This document shows, in pieces, positions 44,471 to 53,935 of a stretch of 64,000 nt of DNA; position 1 is the first letter of the stretch; each line of letters opens with the position of its first letter. Position numbers and translations under genes: made by a program. The stretch comes from Oceaniglobus roseus (lineage in GTDB: Bacteria > Pseudomonadota > Alphaproteobacteria > Rhodobacterales > Rhodobacteraceae). A model generated the notes under the pieces. That model saw only the letters and a program-made list of their open reading frames with translations, was not told where the DNA came from and made no database searches. Where the stretch lies: positions 62,001 through 126,000 of the forward strand of contig NZ_PNOS01000006.1 in the NCBI RefSeq assembly GCF_002869745.1. The letters are read 5' to 3'.

Positions 44471-44500
44471 TTGACGAAACCGGTTTCGTAAGCGCAATAT
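44471..44500 (+). promoter_or_regulatory. LacI-type operator within a promoter
   Basis: ACGAAACCGGTTTCGT (44474-44489) is a perfect 16-bp palindrome of the LacI/GalR kind. It overlaps TTGACG (44471-44476), which with CAATAT (44495-44500) 18 bp later makes a plausible promoter. The predicted start would fall about one base before the ATG at 44508, so the mRNA may be leaderless. The site suggests autorepression of the downstream operon. Confidence 0.7.
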
Positions 44501-44507
44501 CACGCCG

Positions 44508-45557
44508 ATGAAGCCGAACCGCCCGATATCCGCGGCCACGCGCCGACCGACGATCCAGGACCTGGCCAGGTCGCTGGGCCTGTCCAAGGGCACCGTGTCG
44601 CGGGCGCTGAACGGCTATACCGACATCAGCCCGGCCACCCGTCAGCGCATTTCCGAAGCCGCCGAAGCCCTGGGCTATGCGCCGCTCTCCCACGCCCAGG
44701 CGATCCGCACCGGGCAGGTGAAGGCGCTGGGCCTCGTCCTCCAGATGGAGCAGCACGATTCGCAGCGGCCCTTCCTTGCCGAGTTCCTGCGCGGCATCAC
44801 CCAGGCCGCCTCGGCCCGCAGCTGGACGCTGACCATGGCCACGGCGGAAAGCGAGGAGGAGGGGCTCGACACCTACCGCCGCCTGATCCGCGAGCGGAAG
44901 GCCGACGGCTTCATCCTGCCCCGCAGCCAGTGGCACGACCCGCGCGTGGCGCTGCTGCGCGACGAAGGCTGCCCGTTCGTGCTGTTCGGCCGCACCGGCG
45001 ATGCCGAGGGCTGCGCCTGGTTCGACATCCGCGGCGGCGCGGCGATGGAGGACGCGGTGGCGCGCCTCCACGGCTTCGGCCACCGCCGCATCGGCTTCGT
45101 CGGCGCCGACGATGCCTTCACCTATGCCAGGAAGCGGCGCGACGGCTATCTCGCCGGTCTCGCCGACGTGGGCCTGTCGGAAGACCCCGCCCTGATCCAC
45201 CGCGGCGGCATGACGGCAGAGGATGGCGCGGCGGCGGCCGGCCGGATGCTGGAGCTGTCCAGGCCCCCCACCGCGCTGATCTGCGCGACCGACCTGCTGG
45301 CCATCGGCGCGATCCGCGCCGCCCGCGCCCGCGGCCTTTCCATCGGCCGCGATCTCTCGGTCATCGGCTACGACGGCACCCGCGAGGGCCAGCTGCTCGA
45401 CCCGCCGCTGACCAGCTACGCCGTGGACCAGACCGCCGCGGGGGCGCGGCTGGCCGAACTCCTGATCGCGCGCATCGGCGGCGCCGATCCCGAAACCCTG
45501 CGCGAGACGGCGGATGCCGTCCTGCGCCCGGGCGGCACCGACGGTCCGCCCGCCTGA
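44508..45557 (+). CDS. LacI-family transcriptional regulator
   Basis: The 349-residue repressor has an N-terminal HTH (TIQDLARSLGLSKGTVSRAL), hinge (ATRQRISEAAEALGYAP) and periplasmic-binding-like sugar domain (LGLVLQMEQ, HRRIGFVGADDAFTYARKRR, DLSVIGYDG). It heads the carbohydrate ABC operon, 26 bp before the binding-protein gene. No Shine-Dalgarno precedes its ATG. Confidence 0.95.
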   Translation: MKPNRPISAATRRPTIQDLARSLGLSKGTVSRALNGYTDISPATRQRISEAAEALGYAPLSHAQAIRTGQVKALGLVLQMEQHDSQRPFLAEFLRGITQAASARSWTLTMATAESEEEGLDTYRRLIRERKADGFILPRSQWHDPRVALLRDEGCPFVLFGRTGDAEGCAWFDIRGGAAMEDAVARLHGFGHRRIGFVGADDAFTYARKRRDGYLAGLADVGLSEDPALIHRGGMTAEDGAAAAGRMLELSRPPTALICATDLLAIGAIRAARARGLSIGRDLSVIGYDGTREGQLLDPPLTSYAVDQTAAGARLAELLIARIGGADPETLRETADAVLRPGGTDGPPA

Positions 45558-45583
45558 CACCGGAAAAACCAAGGGAGGCTCAC

Positions 45584-46930
45584 ATGAGACATTCGAAACT
45601 GATCCGCATGGCACTGGCCGGAACGGCCCTCACCGTCCTCGCGGCCCCGGCCATGGCCGACATCCGCTTCTGGACCACCGAGGAACAGCCCGAGCGGCTG
45701 GAGCGCCAGCAGCAGCTTGCCGCCGATTTCAAGGACAAGACCGGCATCGCGGTGGAGGTCATCCCGGTCACGGAAAGCGATCTCGGCACCCGCGCCACCG
45801 CCGCCTTCGCCGCGGGCGACCTGCCGGACGTGATCTACCACACGCTCCAGTACGCCCTGCCCTGGGTCGAGGCCGGCATCCTCGACGCCGACGCCGCCAC
45901 GGAAGTGATCGAGAACCTCGGCCCCGACACCTTCGCCCAGGGCGCCCTCTCCTTCGCCAAGACCGACGAGGGCTGGGCCGCGGTCCCGGTGGACGGCTGG
46001 ACGCAGATGATCGTCTACCGCAAGGACCTGTTCGACGAGAAGGGGCTGGAGCCGCCCAACTCCTACGCCAACGTCACCGCCGCGGTCGAAGCGCTGCACA
46101 ACCCGCCCGAGATGTTCGGCTTCGTCGCCGCCACAAAGGTCGACGAGAACTTCATGTCCCAGGTGCTGGAGCACGTTTTCCTCGCCAACGGCGCCAGCCC
46201 GGTCGGCCCCGACGGCTTCACCGGCTTCGACGAGAAGAAGACGACCGAAGTCCTCGAATTCTACAAGACCATCGCCGAGGCCTCGCCCCCGGGCGAGCTC
46301 TACTGGGACCAGTCGCGCACGCTCTATTTCTCGGGCAACGCGGCGATGATCATCTGGTCGCCCTTCATCCTCGATGAACTCGCGGGCCTGCGCGACAGCT
46401 CGCCGCCCACGATCAACGACGATCCCACCTCGCCCGAGCTTGCCTCGAAGACCGGCGTCGTCACCAGCTTCTCGGGGCCCTCGAACCCCGACGGCGCTGC
46501 CTGGGCCGACATCCGGTACTTCGGCATCACCGCCGACGCCGACATCGACGAGGCGCAGCAGTTCGTCGAATACTCGCTGAGCGACGGCTACACCCAGACC
46601 CTCGCCATCGCCCCCGAGGGCAAGTTCCCGGTCCGCCGCGGCACCGCCGACAACCCCGAGGAATATGTCGAGGCCTGGTCGAAGCTGCCGGTCGGCGTCG
46701 ACCGCAAGGCGGCGCTCTCCGACCTCTACGACCCGGCGATGATCGACGAGATCGTCGGCGGTCTCGACACGGCGCAACGCTGGGGGATCAAGGACGGCCA
46801 GCTCGCGCTCGCCTCCAAGATCGTCAACAGCCAGGTCATCAACCGCACCGTCCGCGCTTACCTCGACGGCGAGATCGACGCCGCCGCGGCCGTCAAGCGG
46901 ATGAACGACGAACTGGCCGCCATCGAGTGA
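45584..46930 (+). CDS. ABC transporter sugar-binding protein
   Basis: This 448-residue family 1 extracellular solute-binding protein has a signal peptide cut at APAMA-DIRFW, then WTTEEQPERLERQQQLAADF and TAAFAAGDLPDVIYHTLQYA, typical of CUT1 binding proteins. GGGAGG lies 8 bp before the ATG at 45584. The operon context (two permeases, hydrolase, ATPase) suggests an oligosaccharide or glycoside; which one is not visible. Confidence 0.93.
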   Translation: MRHSKLIRMALAGTALTVLAAPAMADIRFWTTEEQPERLERQQQLAADFKDKTGIAVEVIPVTESDLGTRATAAFAAGDLPDVIYHTLQYALPWVEAGILDADAATEVIENLGPDTFAQGALSFAKTDEGWAAVPVDGWTQMIVYRKDLFDEKGLEPPNSYANVTAAVEALHNPPEMFGFVAATKVDENFMSQVLEHVFLANGASPVGPDGFTGFDEKKTTEVLEFYKTIAEASPPGELYWDQSRTLYFSGNAAMIIWSPFILDELAGLRDSSPPTINDDPTSPELASKTGVVTSFSGPSNPDGAAWADIRYFGITADADIDEAQQFVEYSLSDGYTQTLAIAPEGKFPVRRGTADNPEEYVEAWSKLPVGVDRKAALSDLYDPAMIDEIVGGLDTAQRWGIKDGQLALASKIVNSQVINRTVRAYLDGEIDAAAAVKRMNDELAAIE

Positions 46931-46988
46931 GCGGGGCAGGGCGCGGGGTTCGTCCCCGCGCCCGGGAAGACCGAAGGGAGGAGGCACC

Positions 46989-48221
46989 ATGACACACGCC
47001 GTGCCGCCAAGGGGCCGCGGCCCGCTGGCCGCCCGCGAGGCGCGCCTCGCCTGGGGGCTCCTGCTGCCCACCATCGCCATCGTCTCGGCGGTGGTGATCC
47101 TGCCGCTGATCGCGATCTTCTGGATCTCGTTCAAGCCCATCGGCCTCGCCGACCTGCGCCCGCCCGCCCCCGTGGTGCGCGAGAACCTGCGCGGCGACGG
47201 CGAGGACCTGCGCCTGCAATACCGCCTGCGCAATTCCTCCCAGGACATCGCCATCACCGGCGTCACCCTCTCCGACACCCTCCCCGAGGGCCTGACCCTG
47301 CGCGACGCCGACGACCGCTGTACCGTCGACGGCGCCGACATCTTCTGCGACCTCGGCGACCTCGACGCCGGCGGGCGCGACGAGATCGAGCTGTTCGTCA
47401 CCGCCGAGGGCGATACCGGCCCGCTCGGCGACCTGGCCGAGTCGAGCCCGCCGCGCCTGACCGGCGACGCCCCGAACATCCTGACGAACCTCGACTTCAC
47501 ACTGGAAAACTTCACCCGCATCTTCGACGGCTCCGAGTTCTGGGGCGTCCTCGGCGTGACCCTGTTCTACACCGTCTTCGGCACCCTCGGCGCGCTGCTC
47601 GTCGGCCTCTTCGCCGCGCTCCTGCTGGATCGGTCGTTCCGCGGCCAGGGCATCCTGCGCGGACTCTACCTGTTTCCCTACGTCGCCCCGGTGATCGCCG
47701 TCGCCTTCACCTGGATCATCCTGTTCGATCCCTTCTCGGGCTCGGCCAACGCGCTGCTCCTCCAGATGGGCGTCACCCGGAACGCCATCAACTTCTTCGG
47801 CGACCGCCCCCTCGCCCTCGTCATGGTCACGGTGTTCGAGATCTGGCGCTACTTCCCGCTGTCCTTCCTGTTCATTCTCGCCCGGATGCAGTCGATCCCC
47901 GAGGACATGTACGAGGCCGCCGACATGGACGGCGCCAGCCCGTTCCAGAAGTTCTGGTACCTCTCGCTGCCGCAGCTTCTGGGCATCCTGTCGGTGCTGT
48001 TCCTGCTGCGCTTCATCTGGACCTTCAACAAGTTCGACGACATCTTCCTGCTGACCGGCGGCAACGCGGGCACCCGCACGCTGACCGTCAACGTCTACGA
48101 ACAGGCCTTCGCCGTCTCCAACATCGGCGCGGGGGCCGCCGTGGCGGTGGTGATCTTCGCCTGCCTGCTGCTGTTTTCGGTCTTCTTCTTCAAGGTCATC
48201 AGCCGGGAGGAAGGCCTGTGA
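46989..48221 (+). CDS. ABC sugar permease (MalF-like) with DUF11-like periplasmic insertion
   Basis: The 410-residue CUT1 permease has TM1 at about 20-49, then an insertion at ~62-160 before the other helices (185-210 onward), and EAA loop EAADMDGASPFQKFWYLSLP. The insertion (LQYRLRNSSQDIAITGVTLS, DTLPEGLTLRDADD, LGDLDAGGRDEIEL) resembles the DUF11 Ig-like repeat of surface proteins and has a cysteine pair (111, 120) that could form a disulfide. It occupies the place between TM1 and TM2. MalF also has a periplasmic domain, but between other helices and of another fold. Confidence 0.92.
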   Translation: MTHAVPPRGRGPLAAREARLAWGLLLPTIAIVSAVVILPLIAIFWISFKPIGLADLRPPAPVVRENLRGDGEDLRLQYRLRNSSQDIAITGVTLSDTLPEGLTLRDADDRCTVDGADIFCDLGDLDAGGRDEIELFVTAEGDTGPLGDLAESSPPRLTGDAPNILTNLDFTLENFTRIFDGSEFWGVLGVTLFYTVFGTLGALLVGLFAALLLDRSFRGQGILRGLYLFPYVAPVIAVAFTWIILFDPFSGSANALLLQMGVTRNAINFFGDRPLALVMVTVFEIWRYFPLSFLFILARMQSIPEDMYEAADMDGASPFQKFWYLSLPQLLGILSVLFLLRFIWTFNKFDDIFLLTGGNAGTRTLTVNVYEQAFAVSNIGAGAAVAVVIFACLLLFSVFFFKVISREEGL

Positions 48222-49420
48222 AACGCCTCTACCACGGCCACATCACCGCCGCGCTGATCGGCGCCCTCTGGACCCTGACCGCCGCCGTCACCGTGGCCGT
48301 CGCCATGTCCTTCGTCACCGGCGACGCCTTCCGTCCCGCAGGGCTCGTCTCGCTGGTCCTCGGCGCGCTTGCCGGGATCGCGGCGCTTTACGGCCGCCTG
48401 CCGCTGGCCGCGGCGTCGCTCGTCGTGGCGGCGCTCGGGCCGGTGGGCATCGGACCCGTGCTCTCCCAGGGCGCGGGAACCGTCGCCCAGGCCGTCGCCG
48501 TCCTCGCCCTCGCCGCCGCCATCGCGCTCGGCCTCGGCGGAATGCTGAGGGGCCTTGGCACCGGCGCCCTCACCCGGCACGAGTTCGAGGATGCGGTGAT
48601 CCGCTTCCTCACCGGCTTCGGCTACGTCTTCTTCACGGCCATCGTCTTCATCCCCTTCTACGTGATGGTGATGACCAGCCTGAAGAACCAGCAGCAGCTG
48701 GTGCAGAACCCGCTCGACTTCAGCCTCGACCTCTCCCAGGGCTGGCACCTGTTCGACAGCTATGTCGAGCTTCTGACCCGCTTCAACTTCGGCTCCTACC
48801 TCTGGACCAGCTTCTACATATCGGTCCTGACGGTCCTTCTGACCCTCGCCTTCTCCATCCCCGGCGCCTATGCCGTGGCGCGGCTGAGGTTCCGGGGTGC
48901 GGCGGTGTTCTCGCGCTCGATCCTGCTGATCTACATGGTGCCGATGATCGTCCTCGCCCTGCCGATCTACATCGGCTACTCGATGCTGGGCCTTCGGAAC
49001 TCGATCCTCGGGATCGTGCTGATCTACCCGGTCACCACCATCCCCGTCGCGCTCTACATGCTCCAGGGCTACTTCCGCGGCCTTCCGGCGGAGGTGGAGG
49101 AGGCGGGGCTGATGGACGGCCTCTCGCGCCTGCAGGTGATCTGGAAGATCACGCTGCCGCTGTCGCTTCCGGCCCTCGCCTCGGTTTCGCTCTACGTCTT
49201 CATGATCGCCTGGAACGAGTTCCTGCTGGCCTTCATGCTGCTCGACGATCCGTCGAAATTCACCCTCACCCGGGGCATCGCCTCGCTCAACTCGTCCGAG
49301 ATCCCGCGCCAGCACCTGATGGCGGGCGCGGTCATCGCGACGGTGCCGATCATGGTGCTGTTCCTCGGACTCGAACGCTTCATGACCCGCGGCCTCACCG
49401 CCGGGTCCGTCAAGGGATGA
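48218..49420 (+). CDS. ABC sugar permease (MalG-like) with N-terminal extension
   Basis: The C-terminal ~270 residues are a normal CUT1 permease (VFIPFYVMVMTSLKNQQQL, EAGLMDGLSRLQVIWKITLP EAA loop). The N-terminal ~120 residues add about four hydrophobic helices (MKRLYHGHITAALIGALWTL, GLVSLVLGALAGIAALYGRL, AVAVLALAAAIALGLGGML) not present in typical 270-300-residue MalG proteins. Start overlaps the previous stop by ATGA. Confidence 0.92.
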   Translation: MKRLYHGHITAALIGALWTLTAAVTVAVAMSFVTGDAFRPAGLVSLVLGALAGIAALYGRLPLAAASLVVAALGPVGIGPVLSQGAGTVAQAVAVLALAAAIALGLGGMLRGLGTGALTRHEFEDAVIRFLTGFGYVFFTAIVFIPFYVMVMTSLKNQQQLVQNPLDFSLDLSQGWHLFDSYVELLTRFNFGSYLWTSFYISVLTVLLTLAFSIPGAYAVARLRFRGAAVFSRSILLIYMVPMIVLALPIYIGYSMLGLRNSILGIVLIYPVTTIPVALYMLQGYFRGLPAEVEEAGLMDGLSRLQVIWKITLPLSLPALASVSLYVFMIAWNEFLLAFMLLDDPSKFTLTRGIASLNSSEIPRQHLMAGAVIATVPIMVLFLGLERFMTRGLTAGSVKG

Positions 49421-50670
49421 CCATGCAGACAGACGACCTCGATTCCATCGCCCGCGATATCCTGCGCCGCAACGACCGCGGGACCTACACGATCCCCACC
49501 AGCGGGCTCTATCCGTTCCAGTGGAACTGGGATTCCGCCTTCGCCGCCTGGGGCTTCGCCACCTTCGACCCCTCCCGTGCCTGGACCGAGCTTGAAACCC
49601 TGTTCTCCGCCCAATGGGACACCGGCATGGTGCCCCACATCATCTTCCACCGCGACGACGAGGGCTATTTCCCCGGTCCCGGCGTCTGGGGCACCGGCAC
49701 CACGCCGCCCTCCTCCGGCATCTCGCAGCCCCCCGTCGCCGCGATCCTCGCCCGCCTGATCCACGACAGCGCGGGCGGCACCGACCGCCTGCGGGCGCTC
49801 TACCCGAAGATGCTGGCCTGGCACCGCTGGTGGCAGCGCGCGCGCACCGTGAACGGCACCGCCTGCATCACCCACCCCTGGGAATCGGGCCGCGACAACT
49901 GCCCCGACTGGGATCCCGGCATGGCCAACGTCGACGGCTCGAACGTCGGCCCCTACCAGCGGCGCGACACCGGCCACGTCGACCCCTCCATGCGCCCGGG
50001 GAAAGAGGATTACGACCGCTACCTCGCCATCGTCCAGTTCGGCCGCGCCTGCGGCTGGGACCAGGACACGATCCTGAACGACGGCCCCTTCCTCATGGCA
50101 GACCCGGCGATCCACTTCATCCTGATGCGCGCCAACCGCGACCTCGCCGCCCTCGCCCGCACCCTGGGCGAGGACCCGGCCGAGCCCGAGGCCATGGCGG
50201 CCGAACTCGAAGCCGCGCTGCCCTCGATCTGGAACGACCACCTGCAAGCCTACTGCGCCCGCGACATGAAGACCGGCACCTTCGCCGAGAGCCTGTCCTC
50301 CGGCGCCGCCCTCGGCCTCCTCGCGGGGGTCGAGAACGCGGCCATGGAGACGAAACTGGCGGCCATGTGGGACCGGGTCGCCTACGGCATCCCCTCGAAC
50401 GACCCCGCCGCCCCCAGCTTCAACGCGCGGCGCTACTGGCGCGGCCCCACCTGGCCCGTGGTCAACGCGCTGATCGCCATCGGCCTTCGTTCCGCCGGGC
50501 GCCACGCCGAGGAGACGCGCCTGCGCGCCGAAACCGCGGCCCTGATCCGCCAGGGCGGCTTCTTCGAGTACTTCGATCCGCAGGACGGCACCGCCTGCGG
50601 CGGCGACAACTTCACCTGGACCGCCGCCATCTGGCTGGCCTGGGCGAACGGGGCGAACGGGAGGGACTGA
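49417..50670 (+). CDS. MGH1/GH63-like glycoside hydrolase
   Basis: The 417-residue (alpha/alpha)6-barrel enzyme lacks a signal peptide, so it acts in the cytoplasm on imported glycoside. Key segments: [41 protein letters not shown] (acidic residue region), [16 protein letters not shown] and [20 protein letters not shown]. These match the mannosylglycerate/glucosylglycerate hydrolase-like family. Substrate could be such a compatible solute or another glucoside. It is coupled to the permease gene (ATGA) and sits 2 bp before the ATPase. Confidence 0.88.
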   Translation: MTMQTDDLDSIARDILRRNDRGTYTIPTSGLYPFQWNWDSAFAAWGFATFDPSRAWTELETLFSAQWDTGMVPHIIFHRDDEGYFPGPGVWGTGTTPPSSGISQPPVAAILARLIHDSAGGTDRLRALYPKMLAWHRWWQRARTVNGTACITHPWESGRDNCPDWDPGMANVDGSNVGPYQRRDTGHVDPSMRPGKEDYDRYLAIVQFGRACGWDQDTILNDGPFLMADPAIHFILMRANRDLAALARTLGEDPAEPEAMAAELEAALPSIWNDHLQAYCARDMKTGTFAESLSSGAALGLLAGVENAAMETKLAAMWDRVAYGIPSNDPAAPSFNARRYWRGPTWPVVNALIAIGLRSAGRHAEETRLRAETAALIRQGGFFEYFDPQDGTACGGDNFTWTAAIWLAWANGANGRD

Positions 50671-50672
50671 CC

Positions 50673-51719
50673 ATGGGCGCCATCGCACTGAACGGCATCG
50701 AGAAATGGTTCGGCGACCTCCAGGTCATCAAGGGCATCGACCTCGACATCCGCGACGGCGAGTTCGTCGTCTTCGTCGGCCCCTCCGGCTGCGGCAAGTC
50801 CACGCTGCTCCGGATGATCGGCGGGCTGGAGGAGATCAGCCGCGGCGCCCTCGTCATCGACGGCCGCGACGTGACCTCGGACCCGCCCTCGAAACGCGGT
50901 CTGTCGATGGTGTTCCAGTCCTACGCCCTCTACCCGCACATGTCCGTGCGCGACAACATGGGCTTCTCGCTGAAGACCGCGGGCGCCCCGAAGTCCGAGA
51001 TCGACGCCAAGGTGGACGAGGCCGCGCGGGTGCTGAAGCTGAACGACTACCTCGACCGTCGGCCCAAGGCGCTTTCGGGCGGGCAGCGGCAGCGCGTCGC
51101 CATCGGCCGCTCGATCGTCCGCGACCCCACGGCGTTCCTCTTCGACGAACCCCTGTCGAACCTCGACGCCGCTCTCCGGGTCGAAATGCGCTACGAGATC
51201 GCCAAGCTGCACCAGTCGCTGGGGCGCACGATGATCTACGTCACCCACGACCAGGTCGAGGCGATGACGCTGGCCGACCGGATCGTGGTGCTGGAATACG
51301 GCACCATCGCCCAGGCCGGCACCCCGCGCGAGCTTTACGAACGCCCCGCCAACCTGTTCGTGGCCGAGTTCATCGGCTCCCCCGCCATGAACATCCTGCC
51401 CTGCACCACCGAAGGCGGGCGGGCCACGGTGGCGGGCGGCGCGTCGCTCGACTTCCCGGGCAGCCGCCCGGCGGTCAAGCTCGGGATCCGCCCCGAACAC
51501 CTGGCGACCGCGGCCCCCGGAGAAGGCCTTGTCGGCGGCACGGTCGAAGTGGTCGAATACCTCGGCGCCGACAGCTTCCTGCTGGTCGAGACCGAAAAGG
51601 CCGGCCGCATCACCGTGCGCACCGCCGACACCGAAGGCCGCAAACCCGGCGACCGCATCGGCATCGCGCCAAGGGGCGATTTCCACTTCTTCGACAAGGA
51701 CGGCCTTGCCATCCGCTAG
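50673..51719 (+). CDS. Sugar ABC transporter ATPase (UgpC/MsmK-like)
   Basis: The 348-residue protein has Walker [15 protein letters not shown]-loop [11 protein letters not shown], signature [16 protein letters not shown], Walker [14 protein letters not shown]-loop [10 protein letters not shown], and a C-terminal TOBE regulatory domain ([10 protein letters not shown] onwards). The ATG at 50673 is taken because the upstream open frame lies within the hydrolase gene. It ends the operon; a convergent hairpin follows. Confidence 0.95.
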   Translation: MGAIALNGIEKWFGDLQVIKGIDLDIRDGEFVVFVGPSGCGKSTLLRMIGGLEEISRGALVIDGRDVTSDPPSKRGLSMVFQSYALYPHMSVRDNMGFSLKTAGAPKSEIDAKVDEAARVLKLNDYLDRRPKALSGGQRQRVAIGRSIVRDPTAFLFDEPLSNLDAALRVEMRYEIAKLHQSLGRTMIYVTHDQVEAMTLADRIVVLEYGTIAQAGTPRELYERPANLFVAEFIGSPAMNILPCTTEGGRATVAGGASLDFPGSRPAVKLGIRPEHLATAAPGEGLVGGTVEVVEYLGADSFLLVETEKAGRITVRTADTEGRKPGDRIGIAPRGDFHFFDKDGLAIR

Positions 51720-51752
51720 GCCCGCGCGTCACCCCGCATCTCCCGAACGAAA

Positions 51753-51783
51753 AAGGGCGCGCCCCTCGCAGGAGCGCGCCCTT
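51753..51783 (-). terminator. Bidirectional hairpin, T-run on minus strand
   Basis: AAGGGCGCGC and GCGCGCCCTT form a perfect 10-bp stem with an 11-nt loop. On the minus strand TTTTTCG-type sequence follows, so it terminates the BMP-binding-protein operon; on the plus strand the T-run is short. Confidence 0.8.
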
Positions 51784-51804
51784 CGCCTGTCACGGAACAG
51801 GCCC

Positions 51805-52887
51805 TCAGTTCGGGATGTCGCCCGTCAGACCCTCGACGTAGAAATTCATGCCCAGCAGCGTGCCGTCGTCCGCCGTCTCGCCCTCGGCCAGCCAGTCCGA
51901 CCCGTCCTGCTTCTTCAGGGGCCCGGTGAACGGGTGATACTCTCCGCTCGCGATCTTGTCCTTCAGCGCCAGCGCCTCGGCCTTCACCTCTTCCGGCACG
52001 GCCGAGGAGATCTCGCCGATCTTCACCATGCCCGCGCCGATCCCGTCCCAGGTGTCGTCGCTTTGCCAGGTGCCGTCCATCACTGCGCGGACCCGCTCGA
52101 TATAGTAGGGCGCCCAGTTGTCGATGATCGAGCTGACCCGCGGCATCGGCGCGAATTCCGCCATGTCCGAGGCCTGCCCGAAGGTATAGACGTTTCCGGC
52201 CTTCTCCGCCGCCGCCTGGGGCGCGGTGGAATCGGTGTGCTGCAGGATCACGTCGTTGCCCTGCTCGATCAGCGCGGTGGCGGCGTCGGCCTCCTTCGCA
52301 GGGTCGAACCAGGTATAGGCCCAGACCACGTTGAACTCGACATCCGGGTTCGCCTTCTTGGCGTGGATGTAGGCCGAGTTGATGCCGCGGATCACCTCGG
52401 GGATCGGGTAGGACCCGATATAGCCGATCTTGTTCGTCTTGGTCAGCTTGCCCGCGATGTGGCCCTGGATCGCGCGCCCCTCGTAGAAGCGGGCGGAATA
52501 GGTGCCCACGTTGTCGGTCCGCTTGAAGCCGGTGGCGTGTTCGAACTTCACGTCCGGGAACTTGGCCGCGACGTTGATCGTCGGGTCCATGTAGCCGAAG
52601 GAGGTGGTGAAGATCAGCTTCGCGCCCGACAGCGCCATCTGCGTCATCGCCCGCTCGGCATCCGCGCCCTCGGGCACGCTTTCCTGGTACACCGTCTCGA
52701 CCTTGTCGCCGAACTCCTCCTCGACCGCGAGGCGCGCCTGGTTGTGCTCATACGTCCAGCCGCCGTCGCCGATCGGCCCGACGAAGATGAAGCCGACCTT
52801 CAGCGGCCCGTCCTGGGCGACGGCCAGATTGGCGCCGGCGAGTACGGCTGCCGCGGCCGCGGTGCCCAGAAGTGTTCTGCGTTGCAT
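51805..52887 (-). CDS. BMP-family ABC substrate-binding protein
   Basis: This 360-residue periplasmic protein has a signal peptide MQRRTLLGTAAAAAVLAGAN cut near LAVAQDG. Family segments: VGFIFVGPIGDGGWTYEHNQ, FTTSFGYMDPTINVAAKFPD and KIGYIGSYPIPEVIRGIN. BMP proteins bind nucleosides or purine bases. As last gene of the cluster with xdhABC, a purine ligand is likely. GGGGAAG lies before the ATG. Confidence 0.93.
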   Translation of the reverse strand: MQRRTLLGTAAAAAVLAGANLAVAQDGPLKVGFIFVGPIGDGGWTYEHNQARLAVEEEFGDKVETVYQESVPEGADAERAMTQMALSGAKLIFTTSFGYMDPTINVAAKFPDVKFEHATGFKRTDNVGTYSARFYEGRAIQGHIAGKLTKTNKIGYIGSYPIPEVIRGINSAYIHAKKANPDVEFNVVWAYTWFDPAKEADAATALIEQGNDVILQHTDSTAPQAAAEKAGNVYTFGQASDMAEFAPMPRVSSIIDNWAPYYIERVRAVMDGTWQSDDTWDGIGAGMVKIGEISSAVPEEVKAEALALKDKIASGEYHPFTGPLKKQDGSDWLAEGETADDGTLLGMNFYVEGLTGDIPN

Positions 52888-52953
52888 GGTTCTTCCCCTG
52901 TTGAACGCCCCGGCTTCATACCGGGGTCTTGATGAACGAACTGTCAAGTTTCC

Positions 52954-53886
52954 TCACGAGGACGCGTGGAAAACGCGCCCCAGCATGGCCGGTGCGGCGG
53001 TGGAGGCGCGGCCGCGTCCCGCCGACATGATGACGAGCACGACGATGGTTAACACAAAGGGCGACATCGACAAGACCTCGACCGGGACCGGCAGCTGCGC
53101 CGCCTGCAGGTTCAGCTGGAGCACGGTCATCCCGCCGAAAAGATAGGCCCCGAGCAGGATCCGCCCGGGCCGCCAGCTGCCGAAGACGACGATGGCCAGC
53201 GCGATCCACCCCGCCCCCGCGGTCATCCCGTCGGTCCACTGCGGCACCCTCACGAGGCTGAGATACGCCCCGCCAAGCCCCGCGCAGGCGCCGCCGAAGG
53301 CGATGGCGGCAAAGCGGATCGCCACCACCTTGTACCCCAGCGCATGGGCCGCGTCGTGGCTTTCGCCCACCGCCCGCAGCACCAGCCCGGCGCGGCTGTA
53401 GCGCAGGAAGAGCCAGACGCCGAGGGTCAGCGCGAGGCCGAAGTAGACCACCCAGTCGTGCGAGAACAGGAGCCGCCCGAGGAACGGGATCTCCGACAGC
53501 GGCCCGAGATCCAGCCGCGTTGTCGGCGGCGGCTTCACGCCGCGATAGCCCTGGCCGATCAGGGCCGAGATGCCGATGCCGAACAGCGTCAGCGCCAGCC
53601 CGCTCGCCACCTGGTTCGCCAGCAGAAGCTGCGTCAGCACCCCGAAGAGCAGCGCCAGCAGCGCCCCCCCCGCCGCCGCGCCGAGGAAGCCAACCAGCGG
53701 AGAGCCGGTCTCGACCGCCATGGCGAAGCCGCAGATCGCGCCGGTGATCATCATCCCCTCGACCCCGAGGTTCAGCACGCCCGACTTCTCGCAGACCAGT
53801 TCGCCGATCGCCGCCAGCAGGATCGGCGTCGCCGCGACCATCAGCGAGGCAAGCAGGACGGCGGGGGAGATGACGCTCAGATCCAT
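52954..53886 (-). CDS. BMP-type ABC transporter permease (second)
   Basis: The 310-residue RbsC-like permease has 8-9 helices; typical segments are GELVCEKSGVLNLGVEGMMI and NQVASGLALTLFGIGISALI. It works with the permease at 53936 and the double ATPase at 55148. Confidence 0.92.
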   Translation of the reverse strand: MDLSVISPAVLLASLMVAATPILLAAIGELVCEKSGVLNLGVEGMMITGAICGFAMAVETGSPLVGFLGAAAGGALLALLFGVLTQLLLANQVASGLALTLFGIGISALIGQGYRGVKPPPTTRLDLGPLSEIPFLGRLLFSHDWVVYFGLALTLGVWLFLRYSRAGLVLRAVGESHDAAHALGYKVVAIRFAAIAFGGACAGLGGAYLSLVRVPQWTDGMTAGAGWIALAIVVFGSWRPGRILLGAYLFGGMTVLQLNLQAAQLPVPVEVLSMSPFVLTIVVLVIMSAGRGRASTAAPAMLGRVFHASS

Positions 53887-53935
53887 TGCCGATCCCCCCG
53901 TGGGCGGTGCGGATGCATGACTTCGACCGGGGTCC

